Position numbers and translations under genes: made by a program
Origin: Alloyangia pacifica
Lineage (GTDB): Bacteria > Pseudomonadota > Alphaproteobacteria > Rhodobacterales > Rhodobacteraceae
Direction: 5' to 3'
DNA length: 64,000 bases
Assembly (NCBI RefSeq): GCF_900116195.1
Contig: NZ_FOZW01000001.1
Location: 248,001 to 312,000 of the forward strand
Shown here: piece by piece, positions 19,654-29,009 of the stretch
Numbering within the stretch: the first letter of the stretch is position 1
Layout of the letters: every line of letters begins with the position of its first letter
The notes under the pieces: model-generated
Seen by the model: the letters and a program-made list of their open reading frames with translations, nothing else
Database searches by the model: none
Told to the model about the DNA's origin: nothing

Positions 19654-21219
19654 TCATTCCCACTCGATGGTGCCCGGGGGCTTCGAGGTGATGTCGTAGG
19701 TGCAGCGATTGATGCCCTTCACCTCGTTGATGATCCGCGTCGCGGTCTCGCCGAGGAACTCGTGGCTGAAGGGATAGTAATCCGCCGTCATGCCATCGAC
19801 CGAGGTCACCGCGCGCAGGGCGCAGGCGTAGTCGTAGGTGCGGCCGTCGCCCATCACGCCCACGGTGCGCACCGGCAGGATCGCCACAAAGGCCTGCCAG
19901 ATCTCGTCGTAGAGACCGTGCTTGCGGATCTGGTCGATGTAGACCGCATCCGCCTTGCGAAGGATGTCGAGCTTCTCGCGGGTGATCTCGCCGGGGCAAC
20001 GGATTGCCAGACCCGGGCCGGGGAAGGGGTGGCGGCCGATGAAGCTGGCCGGCAGGCCAAGCTCGTGACCCAGCGCGCGCACCTCGTCCTTGAAGAGTTC
20101 GCGCAGCGGCTCGACAAGCTTGAGGCCCATCTTCTCCGGCAGGCCACCGACGTTGTGGTGCGACTTGATGGTGACCGAGGGGCCACCCGAGAAGCTGACG
20201 CTCTCGATCACGTCGGGGTAAAGCGTGCCCTGCGCGAGGAAGGTCGCGTCCTCGATCTGGTCGGCGTATTTCTGGAACACGTCGATGAACAGCTTGCCGA
20301 TGATCTTGCGCTTGGTCTCGGGGTCGGAAACGCCCTCCAGCTCGCCAAGGAACAGGTCCTGCTCCTGCGCGTGGATCACCGAGAGGTTCATGTGGTCGCG
20401 GAACATCGCCACGACCTCGTCGGCCTCGTTCAGGCGCAGCAGGCCGTGATCGACGAAGACGCAGGTCAGCTGCTCGCCGATCGCCTCGTGCAGCAGGGCC
20501 GCGGTGACCGAGCTGTCGACGCCGCCCGAAAGCGCGCAGATGACCTTGGACTCGCCCACCTGTTCGCGGATCTTGCGCACCGCTTCCTCGCGGTAGGCGT
20601 CCATCGTCCAGTCGCCGGTGAAGCCGGCTTCCTTGACGAAGTTCTCGTACAGGGTCTTGCCGTTCGGGGTGTGATGCACCTCCGGGTGGAACTGCACGGC
20701 GTAGAACTTGCGGCTCACGTCGGCGGTGATCGCGAAGGGCGCGCCGGGGGAGGTCGCGTAGACCTCGAAGCCGGGGGCGATCTCCGAGACGTGGTCGCCG
20801 TGGCTCATCCACACCTGTTCGCGGCCGGTGCCGTCGAGGAACCAGCCTGCCAGCAGGTCGAGGCGGTCTTCCTTGGGCGTCACGTAGGCGCGGCCGAATT
20901 CGGCGGTGTGGCTTTGGCCGGCTTCGACCTTGCCGCCGAGGTCGTGCATCATGACCTGCTGGCCATAGCAGATGCCGAGGATCGGAACGCCGAGCTCGTA
21001 GGCGGATTTGGGCGGGCGAGGCGAGCCCTCGCGCGTCACGCTGTCGGGGCCACCGGAGAAGACGATGGCCTTGGGGGCGAAGTCCTTCAGGAACGCATCT
21101 GTGACGTTCTGATAGGGGTGGATCTCGCAGTAGACGTTCAGCTCACGCAGGCGCCGCGCGATGAGCTGCGTCACCTGGCTACCGAAGTCGATGATAAGGA
21201 GGCGATCATGCTGGGTCAT
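19654..21219 (-). CDS. guaA: GMP synthase (glutamine-hydrolysing)
   Basis: 521 residues. Converts XMP to GMP using glutamine and ATP. The N-terminal class I amidotransferase has its nucleophile C84 in GICYGQQVM and the His-Glu pair in [11 protein letters not shown]. The ATP-pyrophosphatase P-loop is [10 protein letters not shown] near residue 230, and the C-terminal dimerisation domain carries [16 protein letters not shown]. Normal length. Monocistronic with its own terminator. Confidence 0.97.
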   Translation of the reverse strand: MTQHDRLLIIDFGSQVTQLIARRLRELNVYCEIHPYQNVTDAFLKDFAPKAIVFSGGPDSVTREGSPRPPKSAYELGVPILGICYGQQVMMHDLGGKVEAGQSHTAEFGRAYVTPKEDRLDLLAGWFLDGTGREQVWMSHGDHVSEIAPGFEVYATSPGAPFAITADVSRKFYAVQFHPEVHHTPNGKTLYENFVKEAGFTGDWTMDAYREEAVRKIREQVGESKVICALSGGVDSSVTAALLHEAIGEQLTCVFVDHGLLRLNEADEVVAMFRDHMNLSVIHAQEQDLFLGELEGVSDPETKRKIIGKLFIDVFQKYADQIEDATFLAQGTLYPDVIESVSFSGGPSVTIKSHHNVGGLPEKMGLKLVEPLRELFKDEVRALGHELGLPASFIGRHPFPGPGLAIRCPGEITREKLDILRKADAVYIDQIRKHGLYDEIWQAFVAILPVRTVGVMGDGRTYDYACALRAVTSVDGMTADYYPFSHEFLGETATRIINEVKGINRCTYDITSKPPGTIEWE

Positions 21220-21311
21220 GCGGCTGCTTTAGGCGGGCCGCGCCTCGCGCGCAAGAGGCTGGGTGCCGGGCGGACGCAATTGCCGCCCCCGGCTTGTGCC
21301 GTAGCGCGGGC

Positions 21312-22262
21312 TCAGTCGATCTGGCTGAGCAGGGACGGGGCGGTGACCAGCCGGCGCACGCCATGGCTGTGGCTTTCATCGAAGACATTGCCCATGGCGG
21401 CCCAGGCATCCAGCGACGAGATGTCGAGCCGGGCGCAGCGCGGACGCACCGACCACGTGACCTGCAGCGGCGAGCAGGTCTGCTGGTCGTAGCTGGGCCC
21501 GGTGGTCGAGCCGCGGAACACCACCGGCGCGCCGGTGCCGGTCGGCAGCGCACGGGCCTGATGGCGACCCTGGCGCATGGTGCCGAGGTAGATGAAATCC
21601 CGGAAGTCGAGTGCATTGGGGTCGTTGACCACCAGGAAGACCTGCGCCTCCACCCGCAATTCCGGGTTCGAGCAGCTGTCGGACAGGCAGGCGCCGAGCC
21701 CCGGGCCGGGCGTTACGTCGCAGGACGTATGGACCCAATGCACCTCGATCGTATCGCCGGGTTCCACGCCCTCGAACCGGGCGGGGCCTCCCTCAGGTCG
21801 CGACAGCTCGGCGGCGCTCAGCGAGGCCGAGCCGGCGCATTTGAAGCCGCCGTTCTCTTCGGGGCCGGCGTAGATGGAGAAGCCGGGTCCGAGGTGCTCG
21901 GCATTGGTATGGGTGTGGATGTTGCACAGGTTCAGCTCATCCGGCGGCGGGGCCAGCCCGAAAGAGACGGGGTTGCTGCCGAACGCATTGCCGATGTCGC
22001 GCGGCGTCTGCGGGCCGAAGCCCTGGCAGAGCGCGCCGGACTCCGGAGCCGGGGCATGGCTGTCGGCGCTCGCCTGGACGGCGGCTGCATGCCTGGTGTC
22101 GCCATGCGCGGGCGCCGCCGCGCCATGATCCGACGTGCCATGATCCGATGCGGCGGCGGGTTCCGCGGGGGGATAGGTCACCTTGCTCTCGGCCAGCGCC
22201 GGCAGCGCAAGATGGGGCGCGCAGGCCGCTGCGAGGAGGAGTGTGGTTGCGAGCGGTTTCAA
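21312..22262 (-). CDS. Delta-class carbonic anhydrase, exported
   Basis: 316 residues from TTG 22262, chosen because AAGGAGAG lies just upstream and the frame has no ATG before the signal peptide. A signal peptide covers about 1-24 (cut after LPALA). A low-complexity His/Asp/Ala stretch (about 38-70) could bind metal or be a linker. The catalytic-type motif LNLCNIHTHTNAEH (about 110-123) supplies H116, H118 and H123, and VHWVHTSCDV follows near 178. These match delta-class carbonic anhydrases first described in diatoms and marine algae. Eight or more cysteines suggest disulfides in the periplasm. Hydrates CO2. Confidence 0.8.
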   Translation of the reverse strand: MKPLATTLLLAAACAPHLALPALAESKVTYPPAEPAAASDHGTSDHGAAAPAHGDTRHAAAVQASADSHAPAPESGALCQGFGPQTPRDIGNAFGSNPVSFGLAPPPDELNLCNIHTHTNAEHLGPGFSIYAGPEENGGFKCAGSASLSAAELSRPEGGPARFEGVEPGDTIEVHWVHTSCDVTPGPGLGACLSDSCSNPELRVEAQVFLVVNDPNALDFRDFIYLGTMRQGRHQARALPTGTGAPVVFRGSTTGPSYDQQTCSPLQVTWSVRPRCARLDISSLDAWAAMGNVFDESHSHGVRRLVTAPSLLSQID

Positions 22263-22444
22263 GGGAACTCTCCTTCGTTCTGGAGCGGCTGGGTCGCCGC
22301 CTGTGCGGGGTGTCCTGAAGCCACTGTGCTTCCTGTGGCTCTCTCCATTAGGCCGGGTGACTGCTGCCTGCGATCTGGTGCCGGCGTGGCGATCCTGCAG
22401 CGCAGGTCTGAATCCACGATTAATGAGCTCCCGCAGAGCGCGGG

Positions 22445-23128
22445 TCAGTAGATCGCGTCGGGCAGCGAGAGCCCTTGTTCGCGCCGAGCCGTGCGGTCGA
22501 CCGAGAGGGACCAGAGCGCCAGCGCGGCGAAACCACCGGCGTAGATCGCCCCGCCAAGCGCCATCGCCTCGCCAGGGATCGCACCGACCGCGGCACGCTG
22601 CATCGCCTGCTCGAAGCTCTGGACCGTGCTGGGATGCACGGTGATCTTTCCCACGAAAGCCAGCAGCTGGATCAGCATGATCCACAGGTAGCTGCGCCGG
22701 ATGCGCCGCCCCATGGCGTGCAGGTAGGAGATGCCGAACTCGGGGTGCGCGTAGTCCTGTTGCAGCGCGATGGCCCAGTCCGGTTGCGCTGATGTCCGGT
22801 CTCCGAGGATCGGGCCGTAAAAATTCACCTCCATGCTGCGGAAACGCTCGCGCCAGAGGTCGCAATAGCGGTAGCGCCGTGCCTCGAGGGTGAGGAAGAA
22901 CAGGTTCGAGATACCCACGAGCACCAGCGGAAGCGGCGAGGCATCCGGGGCGGCATAGGCGATGGAGAGCGCGACGCCCAGTGTCACCACAGCCCAGTTG
23001 GTTGTCGTGTCCAGGCGGGTGCGCCAGACGGTACAGCGGTGAACCTCGCTGCGGTAGAGATGCGCCAGCGCACCGATTTCGGCGCCGTCGAGCGGCCGGC
23101 CGCTGATTTCAAGCTGCGTGTCCTTCAT
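22445..23128 (-). CDS. DUF2270 family integral membrane protein
   Basis: 227 residues. Typical DUF2270 features: LAHLYRSEVHRCTVWRTRLDTTTNWAV near the N-terminus, RRYRYCDLWRERFRSMEVNFYGP in the middle loop, and GRRIRRSYLWIMLIQLLAF. About four membrane helices. Function of the family is unknown. Lies 183 bp upstream of the carbonic anhydrase on the same strand, so co-transcription is possible. The longer frame to 23158 is not needed. Confidence 0.8.
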   Translation of the reverse strand: MKDTQLEISGRPLDGAEIGALAHLYRSEVHRCTVWRTRLDTTTNWAVVTLGVALSIAYAAPDASPLPLVLVGISNLFFLTLEARRYRYCDLWRERFRSMEVNFYGPILGDRTSAQPDWAIALQQDYAHPEFGISYLHAMGRRIRRSYLWIMLIQLLAFVGKITVHPSTVQSFEQAMQRAAVGAIPGEAMALGGAIYAGGFAALALWSLSVDRTARREQGLSLPDAIY

Positions 23129-23321
23129 CTGATCCCCCGGTCTGCCGAACGCGGCCACCCACCCGGAAAAAGATCTCTAGCCGATACATGTTAAGGGGAC
23201 GTTTCCTCGTCCGCGGGGCGCGGCATGTCGCATTTGGCCGCGAGGGGGCGCAAACTCGTCTCTGGTCACCCGGGGGCTGGGCTACTACTGATCGGGCATG
23301 CGAAGGAACGGGAGAGGCGCC

Positions 23322-24866
23322 ATGTCTGAGACGGAAACGCGGAAACGGACACGCAGCGGCGGCGGGGCAGCACGGCGCGCGGCACGCGGCTCGGCCCGGG
23401 TCGAGACGGCCCGTTTCATCGAGCGCAACATTCCCAACTTCGAGCTGTTGACCGAAGAGGCGCTGGAGATGATCGAGGCCGGTGCCGAGACGGTGCTGGA
23501 AGAGATCGGCGTCAACTTCGTCAACAATCCCGGTGCGTTGGCGCTGTGGAAGGAAGCAGGGGCCGAGATCGAGGGCGAGCGCGTGCGCATCCCGCGCGGT
23601 CTGGCGCGGCGGCTCTGCGGCCATGCGCCCTCGCGCATCACCCAGCACGCCCGCAACCCCGAGCGCAGCGTCGAGATTGGCGGTCGCTCGCTGGTGCTTG
23701 CGCCGGTCTACGGACCGCCCTTCGTGCATGACGCCGAGAACGGGCGGCGCTACGGCACGATCGAGGATTTCCGCAATTTCGTGAGGCTCGGCCAGATGTC
23801 ACGCTGGCTGCACCATTCGGGGGGCACGGTCTGCGAGCCTACCGACCTGCCGGTGAACAAGCGCCACCTCGACATGCTGCACGCGCACATGACCCTGTCC
23901 GACAAGCCTTTCATGGGCTCGGTGACCGAGCCGAGCCGGGCGCAGGACAGCGTGGACATGTGCGGCATCCTCTTCGGCGAGGAGTTCGTGCAGCAGAACA
24001 CCGTGATGACCTCGCTGATCAACATCAACTCGCCGTTGACCTTCGACGACACGATGATGGGCGCGCTCGAGGTCTATGCGCGCAACAATCAGGCCTGCAT
24101 CGTCTCGCCCTTCATCGTCGGCGGCGCGATGGCGCCGGTCTCCGTGGCCGGCACGCTGACGCAGGTGCTGGCCGAGGCCATGGCGGGCATCGCTTACGCG
24201 CAGTTGGTGCGCAAGGGCGCGCCGGTGATCTTCGGGGCCTTCGTCACCTCGATCGACATGAACTCCGGCGCGCCCACCTTCGGCACGCCCGAGGCCTCGC
24301 AGATCAGCTACGGCGTCGGCCAACTGGCGCGGCGGCTGGCGCTGCCCTACCGCTCGGCGGGCGGTTTCTGCGGTTCGAAACTGCCGGATGCGCAGGCCGG
24401 CTACGAGAGCGCCAATTCGCTCAACATGGGGTTGCAGGCCGGGGTGAACTTCATGCTGCATGCCTGCGGCTGGCTCGAAGGCGGGCTGGTGGCCTCCTAC
24501 GAGAAATTCGTGATGGATGCCGACCAGCTCGGCGCCCTGCACAAGATGGCGCAGGGGGTTACCGTCGACGAGGCGACGCAGGCGCTGGGCGCGATCCGCG
24601 AGGTGGGGCCGGGCGGGCATTTCCTCGGCTGCGCCCACACGCAGGAGAACTTCAAGACCGCCTTCTGGCGCTCCGAGCTGTTCGACTACAAGCCCTTCGA
24701 GACATGGTCCGAAGAGGGCGCGCGCGACACCATGCAGCTCGCATCGGCGCGGGTGAAGGCGCTGCTCGACAGCTACGAGCAGCCCGCGATGGACCCGGGC
24801 GTGGCCGAGGCGCTGGCCGACTACGTGGCGCGCAAGAAGGCCGCGGTGCCCGACGCTTTCCTCTGA
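23322..24866 (+). CDS. MttB-family (trimethylamine methyltransferase-like) protein without pyrrolysine
   Basis: 514 residues. COG5598/MttB-type TIM barrel: NFELLTEEALEMIEAGAETVLEEIGV at the start, a long central barrel (GSVTEPSRAQDSVDMCGILF, INSPLTFDDTMMGALEVYA), and a C-terminal HFLGCAHTQENFKTAFWRS segment. The frame is continuous with no in-frame TAG, so it belongs to the non-pyrrolysine branch, which demethylates quaternary amines such as glycine betaine in characterised cases. A basic, low-complexity N-terminus (TRKRTRSGGGAARRAARGS). No corrinoid protein or reductive activase is adjacent. GGGAGAG precedes ATG 23322. Confidence 0.85.
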   Translation: MSETETRKRTRSGGGAARRAARGSARVETARFIERNIPNFELLTEEALEMIEAGAETVLEEIGVNFVNNPGALALWKEAGAEIEGERVRIPRGLARRLCGHAPSRITQHARNPERSVEIGGRSLVLAPVYGPPFVHDAENGRRYGTIEDFRNFVRLGQMSRWLHHSGGTVCEPTDLPVNKRHLDMLHAHMTLSDKPFMGSVTEPSRAQDSVDMCGILFGEEFVQQNTVMTSLININSPLTFDDTMMGALEVYARNNQACIVSPFIVGGAMAPVSVAGTLTQVLAEAMAGIAYAQLVRKGAPVIFGAFVTSIDMNSGAPTFGTPEASQISYGVGQLARRLALPYRSAGGFCGSKLPDAQAGYESANSLNMGLQAGVNFMLHACGWLEGGLVASYEKFVMDADQLGALHKMAQGVTVDEATQALGAIREVGPGGHFLGCAHTQENFKTAFWRSELFDYKPFETWSEEGARDTMQLASARVKALLDSYEQPAMDPGVAEALADYVARKKAAVPDAFL

Positions 24867-24882
24867 ACCGCCGCGCAGGTCG

Positions 24883-25167
24883 TCAGGCTGGCGCCTGAAG
24901 CGCGCGAGCCTCGCCGATGATCGCCGCCAGCACCTCCACGTGCCGCGCCGCCGAGTAGCCTGCTGCGCGGGCCAGTCGCCCCGCGTCGATCTCGGCTTCC
25001 AGTTCCATCAGGCGCAGCAGCGCAGCGCCGTGGCGCGTCGGACCGGGCGCGCCAAGCAGCCTCGGCAGATGCGCGTCGCGCTGGTACTCCACCGCGCCGT
25101 AGCGCGCTGCGCGGACCAGAAGGCGGGGGCGGCGCAGCGCGCCGAGAAGGCTCTGGATGTCCTGCAT
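24883..25167 (-). CDS. DUF6477-like small protein
   Basis: 94 residues, Arg- and Leu-rich, predicted helical. MQDIQSLLGALRRPRLLVRAARYGAVEY and the C-terminal YSAARHVEVLAAIIGEARAL are characteristic of a small family that I associate with Rhodobacteraceae (DUF6477). Function unknown. It is transcribed divergently from the DUF6456 regulator-like gene 229 bp away, a conserved-looking pairing, and ends 17 bp from the convergent MttB-family stop. Confidence 0.7.
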   Translation of the reverse strand: MQDIQSLLGALRRPRLLVRAARYGAVEYQRDAHLPRLLGAPGPTRHGAALLRLMELEAEIDAGRLARAAGYSAARHVEVLAAIIGEARALQAPA

Positions 25168-25304
25168 CGATCGTCTCCCATGCGATGAACAGGGACACAG
25201 ACTGGCACAGGATCCGGGGATGTTGCCGCAGCGAAACCTGCTGCGCGCGCGGGCTTAACCGAAGTTTATAATTTGTGGATAACTCTCGTAAATTACGAAA
25301 AAGA

Positions 25305-25320
25305 TTAACTTTTAGATAAC
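25305..25320 (+). promoter_or_regulatory. Possible CtrA-type binding site
   Basis: TTAA-N7-ATAAC, one mismatch from the alphaproteobacterial CtrA consensus TTAA-N7-TTAAC, inside the AT-rich 25250-25395 divergent promoter region, about 75 bp before the DUF6456 start. The same region has further TTAA cores (25256-25259 and 25374-25377). Confidence 0.35.
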
Positions 25321-25395
25321 TTCGAGGCGAGCAGTTTTCAGGTTCACTTTCGTAAATCCTGCGCAAGCAGGGGGTTAACCTAGGGGACTTGTTCA

Positions 25396-26517
25396 ATGAT
25401 CCGATGCCACGAACTTGCCAAGAAGCCCAGCCTTCCGACGTGGGTGCCAGAGATGGCCCGCCTCTATCTTGCGCACACAGAAGAGGGGCAGGGCATCCGC
25501 GCGCTGGCGCGGTCCGCGGGCTGCCATGCGTCGACCGTCCTGCGCCAGGTGCGGCGGATGGAGACGCTGCGCGACGATCCTCTGGTGGACGAGGCGCTGC
25601 GCAGGCTGGGGGCCGGACATCCGGCCACAGCCAAGCTTTCCGAGGAGGTCGTCAGGATGAAGCAGACGCAGCAAGCCCCCGGGGCGAAGGAGGCGACGCC
25701 GGATGCGGCCACGCTGGCGCGCGAGGCGCGCCGCGTGCTGCGGCGCCTGTGCGAAAGCGGCGCCGTGCTGGCTGTGGCGGCGGAAATGGACAAGGCGGTG
25801 GTGGTCCGTGACACCGGGGAGGGCGGCTCGGCCCGCACGGCCGTGGTCGAGGCGCCGGTGGCCGAGGCCATGGCGCTCAAGGGATGGATCCGCTGCGACG
25901 CGCCGGGCCGCATCTCGCGCTATCGCATCACCCCTGCGGGGCGCAGCGCACTGGGGTTGCTGCTGGCTGAACAGGAGAGCCGGCTGCGCGGCTTCGCCGA
26001 GGCGCAGGCCGGTTTCGACAGTGGCCGCGAGGCCGAAGTGGCATTGGCCGAGGAAGAGGCCGACCCGCGGGGCCGTCGCCGCTACGCGGTGTCGGAAAGC
26101 CCGCTGGCCGCGCTTGCCCGGCGGCGCGACCGGGATGGCCGGCGCTTTCTGGACGACGCCCTTGTACGCGCCGGCGAGCGGCTGCGCGAGGACTTCGAAC
26201 TTGCGCAGATGGGCCAGCGCATGACGCAGAACTGGGATCATTTCCTGACCGCCGGTGTGAGGCCGGGAGCGGCGGACCTCTCGCCGCAGGGTGCCGAGGC
26301 GGCACGGGCGCGGTTCACCGGCGCGCTGCGCGACCTGGGTCCGGGGCTCGGCGACGTGGCACTGCGCTGCTGCTGCTACCTCGAGGGGCTGGAGGAGACC
26401 GAACGCAACATGGGCTGGGCGGCGCGCTCGGGCAAGGTGGTGCTGCGCATCGCGCTGCAACGTCTGCGGCGGCACTACCAGGAAATGGAAGCCTCGGGCG
26501 GCGGGCTGATCGGCTGA
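25396..26517 (+). CDS. DUF6456 domain protein with N-terminal HTH
   Basis: 373 residues. The N-terminal part (about 8-60) looks like a helix-turn-helix: GQGIRALARSAGCHASTVLRQVRRME. A second winged-helix-like region follows (about 105-200, ending RISRYRITPAGRSALGLLLAE). The C-terminal half (from about residue 240, SPLAALARRRDRDGRRFLDDALVRAGERLREDFELA) is the DUF6456 domain, which resembles phage small-subunit or DnaA-like regulatory folds. Probably a DNA-binding regulator. Divergent from DUF6477 behind a CtrA-like site. Confidence 0.75.
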   Translation: MIRCHELAKKPSLPTWVPEMARLYLAHTEEGQGIRALARSAGCHASTVLRQVRRMETLRDDPLVDEALRRLGAGHPATAKLSEEVVRMKQTQQAPGAKEATPDAATLAREARRVLRRLCESGAVLAVAAEMDKAVVVRDTGEGGSARTAVVEAPVAEAMALKGWIRCDAPGRISRYRITPAGRSALGLLLAEQESRLRGFAEAQAGFDSGREAEVALAEEEADPRGRRRYAVSESPLAALARRRDRDGRRFLDDALVRAGERLREDFELAQMGQRMTQNWDHFLTAGVRPGAADLSPQGAEAARARFTGALRDLGPGLGDVALRCCCYLEGLEETERNMGWAARSGKVVLRIALQRLRRHYQEMEASGGGLIG

Positions 26518-26525
26518 GACCCCGC

Positions 26526-26553
26526 GCGCCCCCGCCGATCACCGCGGGGGCGC
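26526..26553 (+). terminator. Hairpin after the DUF6456 gene
   Basis: Perfect 10-bp stem GCGCCCCCGC / GCGGGGGCGC with an 8-nt loop, 9 bp after the stop. There is no U-run, so termination efficiency is uncertain. Confidence 0.6.
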
Positions 26554-26671
26554 TGTTGCGCGCGAGGCGCAGTCTCTATGCACTTCTGCAAGGGTGACGT
26601 TGTTTTTATGAAAACTCACTCCGACTTGCGACAATCTCTTTGGTTGTGAAGGGCTAAACCGGGGGTGCGTC

Positions 26672-27319
26672 GTGAGCCGCAGGGATATCGTTATCTGGGT
26701 GATCTTGCTGGATGCCCTCTGGCTGGGCGCCATGTTGCGGCCCGACTGGATTTCCTGGGTTGTCGCGCTGAATGCGTCGGTGACCTTCGGCGCCTGTACA
26801 TTGGTGCGCTGCGTGATGGACAGGCGAGCGCGGTCTCGCGTCGCCGAGCCCCAAATCAGCGGCAATCCGTCCGGTCCACTCCGCTTCCCGGTTTCACGGC
26901 GGATCATGCGCAGCCTGGGCTGGGCCCTTTGGGGGATGGGCCTTGCCGGCTTCGTTCTGATCGGGATCGAGGGGGTGGCAAACACCGAACTCAAGGTCGT
27001 GCTTGCGACGTTTCTCTTGTGCCCGATGGGGCTGTTCCTTCTCAAGGGCGGCAGAAACGTGCGTGAGATCGAGGTCAATGGACAGGAAGTCCGCTTCCGT
27101 CCGGTGGGCGCCGCGGTGCCGCTGGGCGAGGTGGCGGCGCTCAGGCCCGCACAGGCGGGCAAAGCTGCAAGCCTAATAGAACTGGACATGAAATCCCCGC
27201 GCGGTCGCTACATTCCCGGCGCGATCCTGCAGTGGAAAACCGGCTGCAAGCTCAATGTCGTGGGCTGCGATGCCGCGGCGGTGCGCGCGGCCCTGGAGCA
27301 GCGGGTCTCCGGCCACTAG
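26672..27319 (+). CDS. Hypothetical membrane protein
   Basis: 215 residues from GTG 26672. Four hydrophobic segments: about 6-22, 27-45, 81-98 and 108-126. A soluble C-terminal domain (about 128-213) has REIEVNGQEVRFRPVGAAVPLGEVAALRP, which resembles a PH-like/bacterial PH domain as seen after membrane helices in DUF304-type proteins. No known function. It stands alone between DUF6456 and katA (convergent). Confidence 0.55.
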   Translation: MSRRDIVIWVILLDALWLGAMLRPDWISWVVALNASVTFGACTLVRCVMDRRARSRVAEPQISGNPSGPLRFPVSRRIMRSLGWALWGMGLAGFVLIGIEGVANTELKVVLATFLLCPMGLFLLKGGRNVREIEVNGQEVRFRPVGAAVPLGEVAALRPAQAGKAASLIELDMKSPRGRYIPGAILQWKTGCKLNVVGCDAAAVRAALEQRVSGH

Positions 27320-27332
27320 GCCGCCGCGAAGG

Positions 27333-27362
27333 AAAAAGGGGCGGAGCCAATGGCACCGCCCC
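27333..27362 (-). terminator. Rho-independent terminator of katA
   Basis: Minus strand: GGGGCGG, 11-nt loop, CCGCCCC, then TTTTTCC. Located 26 bp after the katA stop. Confidence 0.82.
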
Positions 27363-27387
27363 CTCCGCATCGCGGTCCGTGAGTGGA

Positions 27388-28902
27388 TTATTCGGCCGCA
27401 CGCACCGGGGTGTCGCCCGTGACGGGAATCCCCGGGTAGTCGTCGATATTGCCGCTCTCGAGGTCGCTGGCGGCCTTCTTCACACCGGCGAGGTAGTCGG
27501 GGTGGACGCGCTCCAGAACCGCGTACCAGCGATCGCGCACGCTGTCCGACACCGGAGCCATGGCGCGGGCCATGTTGAGGTGCAGGCGCTTGCGCTCGTC
27601 ATCGCCGAGCACCTCCTTGTAGAGCGCCCGCGGCTGGACATAGTCGGCGTCCTTGTCCTCCTGCGCATAGCGGTCGGCATCGCCCGAGATCTTCAGCGGC
27701 GGTTCCATCACCGAGGGGTCGGCCTTGGCCGATTCCTCGTATTGGTTCGGCTCGTAATAGGCGTCCGGATGGCCGGTCTGCTGCGGGAAGAAGCGCATCG
27801 AGCCGTCCTTGTGGTAGGTGTGGACCGGGCATTTCGGCGCGTTGGCGGGCAGCGCCTCGTAGTGTGTGCCGAGGCGGTAGCGGTGCGCGTCGGCATAGGC
27901 GAAGACCCGGCCCTGCAGCATCTTGTCCGGCGAGAAGCCGATGCCCGGCACCTTGTTCGACGGCGAGAAGGCGGCGTTCTCGATCATCTGGAAGTAATTG
28001 TCCGGGTTCTTGTTGAACTCGAGCATGCCCACCGGGATCAGCGGGAAATCCTTGTGCGACCAGACCTTGGTCAGATCGAAGGGATTGAAGTCGAGCTCGG
28101 CGGCCTGTTCCTCGGGCATCACCTGGATGTTCAGCTCCCACTTCGGGAAGTTGCCCTCGTCGATCGCGTTGTAGAGATCTTCCTGGTAGCTCTCGCGGGT
28201 CTCGCCGACGATCTTCTCGGCCTGCTCGTTGGTGTAGTTCTTGATCGGCTGCTGGCAGCGGAAGTGGAACTTCACCCAGAAGCGCTCGCCCTTGTCGTTC
28301 CACATCGAGAAGGTGTGCGAGCCGTAGCCGTGCATGTGCATCGGGTTCTGCGGAATGCCGCGGTCCGACATTAGGATGGTGACCTGGTGCACCGACTCGG
28401 GCTGGCCGGCCCAGAAGTCGAACATCGCCTCGGGCGAGCGCAGGTTGGTCTTGGGGTGGCGCTTCTGCGTGCGGATGAAGTCGGGGAACTTGTAGGCGTC
28501 GCGGATGAAGAAGATGGGGGTGTTGTTGCCCACCATGTCCCAGTTGCCTTCCTCGGTGTAGAACTTCACCGAGAAGCCGCGCACGTCGCGCTCGGCATCC
28601 GCGGCGCCCTGTTCGCCCGCCACGGTGGACCAGCGCGAGAGGATGTCGCAGCTGTTGCCGACCTTGGAGAAGAGCTTGGCGCAGGTGTACTGGCTGATGT
28701 CATGAGTCACTGTGAAGGTGCCCTGAGCGCCCCAGCCCTTGGCGTGCACGACGCGCTCGGGGATGCGCTCGCGGTTCTGGTGCGCCAGTTTCTCGATCAG
28801 CTGGTAGTCTTCCAGAAGCACCGGGCCGCGCGGGCCGGCGGTGGCCGAGGTCTCGTTCGTCGGGACCGGGGTGCCGGCGGATGTGGTCAGTCGCTTGCTC
28901 AT
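27388..28902 (-). CDS. katA: Monofunctional heme catalase
   Basis: 504 residues, small-subunit (clade 3) size. The distal active site is [16 protein letters not shown] with H53. Asn lies in [16 protein letters not shown], and the proximal heme Tyr in [15 protein letters not shown]. Breaks down H2O2 in the cytoplasm. The start at 28902 gives the usual [13 protein letters not shown]; the frame continues to 28947 without similarity. Divergent from oxyR, with candidate OxyR sites between them, so peroxide induction through OxyR is likely. Confidence 0.96.
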   Translation of the reverse strand: MSKRLTTSAGTPVPTNETSATAGPRGPVLLEDYQLIEKLAHQNRERIPERVVHAKGWGAQGTFTVTHDISQYTCAKLFSKVGNSCDILSRWSTVAGEQGAADAERDVRGFSVKFYTEEGNWDMVGNNTPIFFIRDAYKFPDFIRTQKRHPKTNLRSPEAMFDFWAGQPESVHQVTILMSDRGIPQNPMHMHGYGSHTFSMWNDKGERFWVKFHFRCQQPIKNYTNEQAEKIVGETRESYQEDLYNAIDEGNFPKWELNIQVMPEEQAAELDFNPFDLTKVWSHKDFPLIPVGMLEFNKNPDNYFQMIENAAFSPSNKVPGIGFSPDKMLQGRVFAYADAHRYRLGTHYEALPANAPKCPVHTYHKDGSMRFFPQQTGHPDAYYEPNQYEESAKADPSVMEPPLKISGDADRYAQEDKDADYVQPRALYKEVLGDDERKRLHLNMARAMAPVSDSVRDRWYAVLERVHPDYLAGVKKAASDLESGNIDDYPGIPVTGDTPVRAAE

Positions 28903-28924
28903 GAGAACCTCCGTGGGTGTGGCG

Positions 28925-28950
28925 ATAGTACCTTGCTGTCCGATCAACTA
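28925..28950. promoter_or_regulatory. Candidate OxyR operator, katA-proximal
   Basis: ATAG-N7-CTGT-N7-ACTA, partly matching the OxyR pattern ATAG-N7-CTAT-N7-ATAG. Sits 23-48 bp from the katA start. Confidence 0.4.
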
Positions 28951-28994
28951 GAGGGGCCGAAATAAGTTCCCAATTGCGGATTCCTGTCAAAGTG

Positions 28995-29009
28995 ATAGGA
29001 AAATCTTAT
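28995..29009. promoter_or_regulatory. Candidate OxyR half-operator overlapping the oxyR start
   Basis: ATAG-N7-TTAT, one change from ATAG-N7-CTAT. It overlaps the first bases of oxyR, as expected for autoregulation. Confidence 0.35.

Noticed and set aside
23322-24866. Pyrrolysine-containing trimethylamine methyltransferase
   Set aside because: The gene has no internal TAG; it belongs to the non-pyrrolysine branch.
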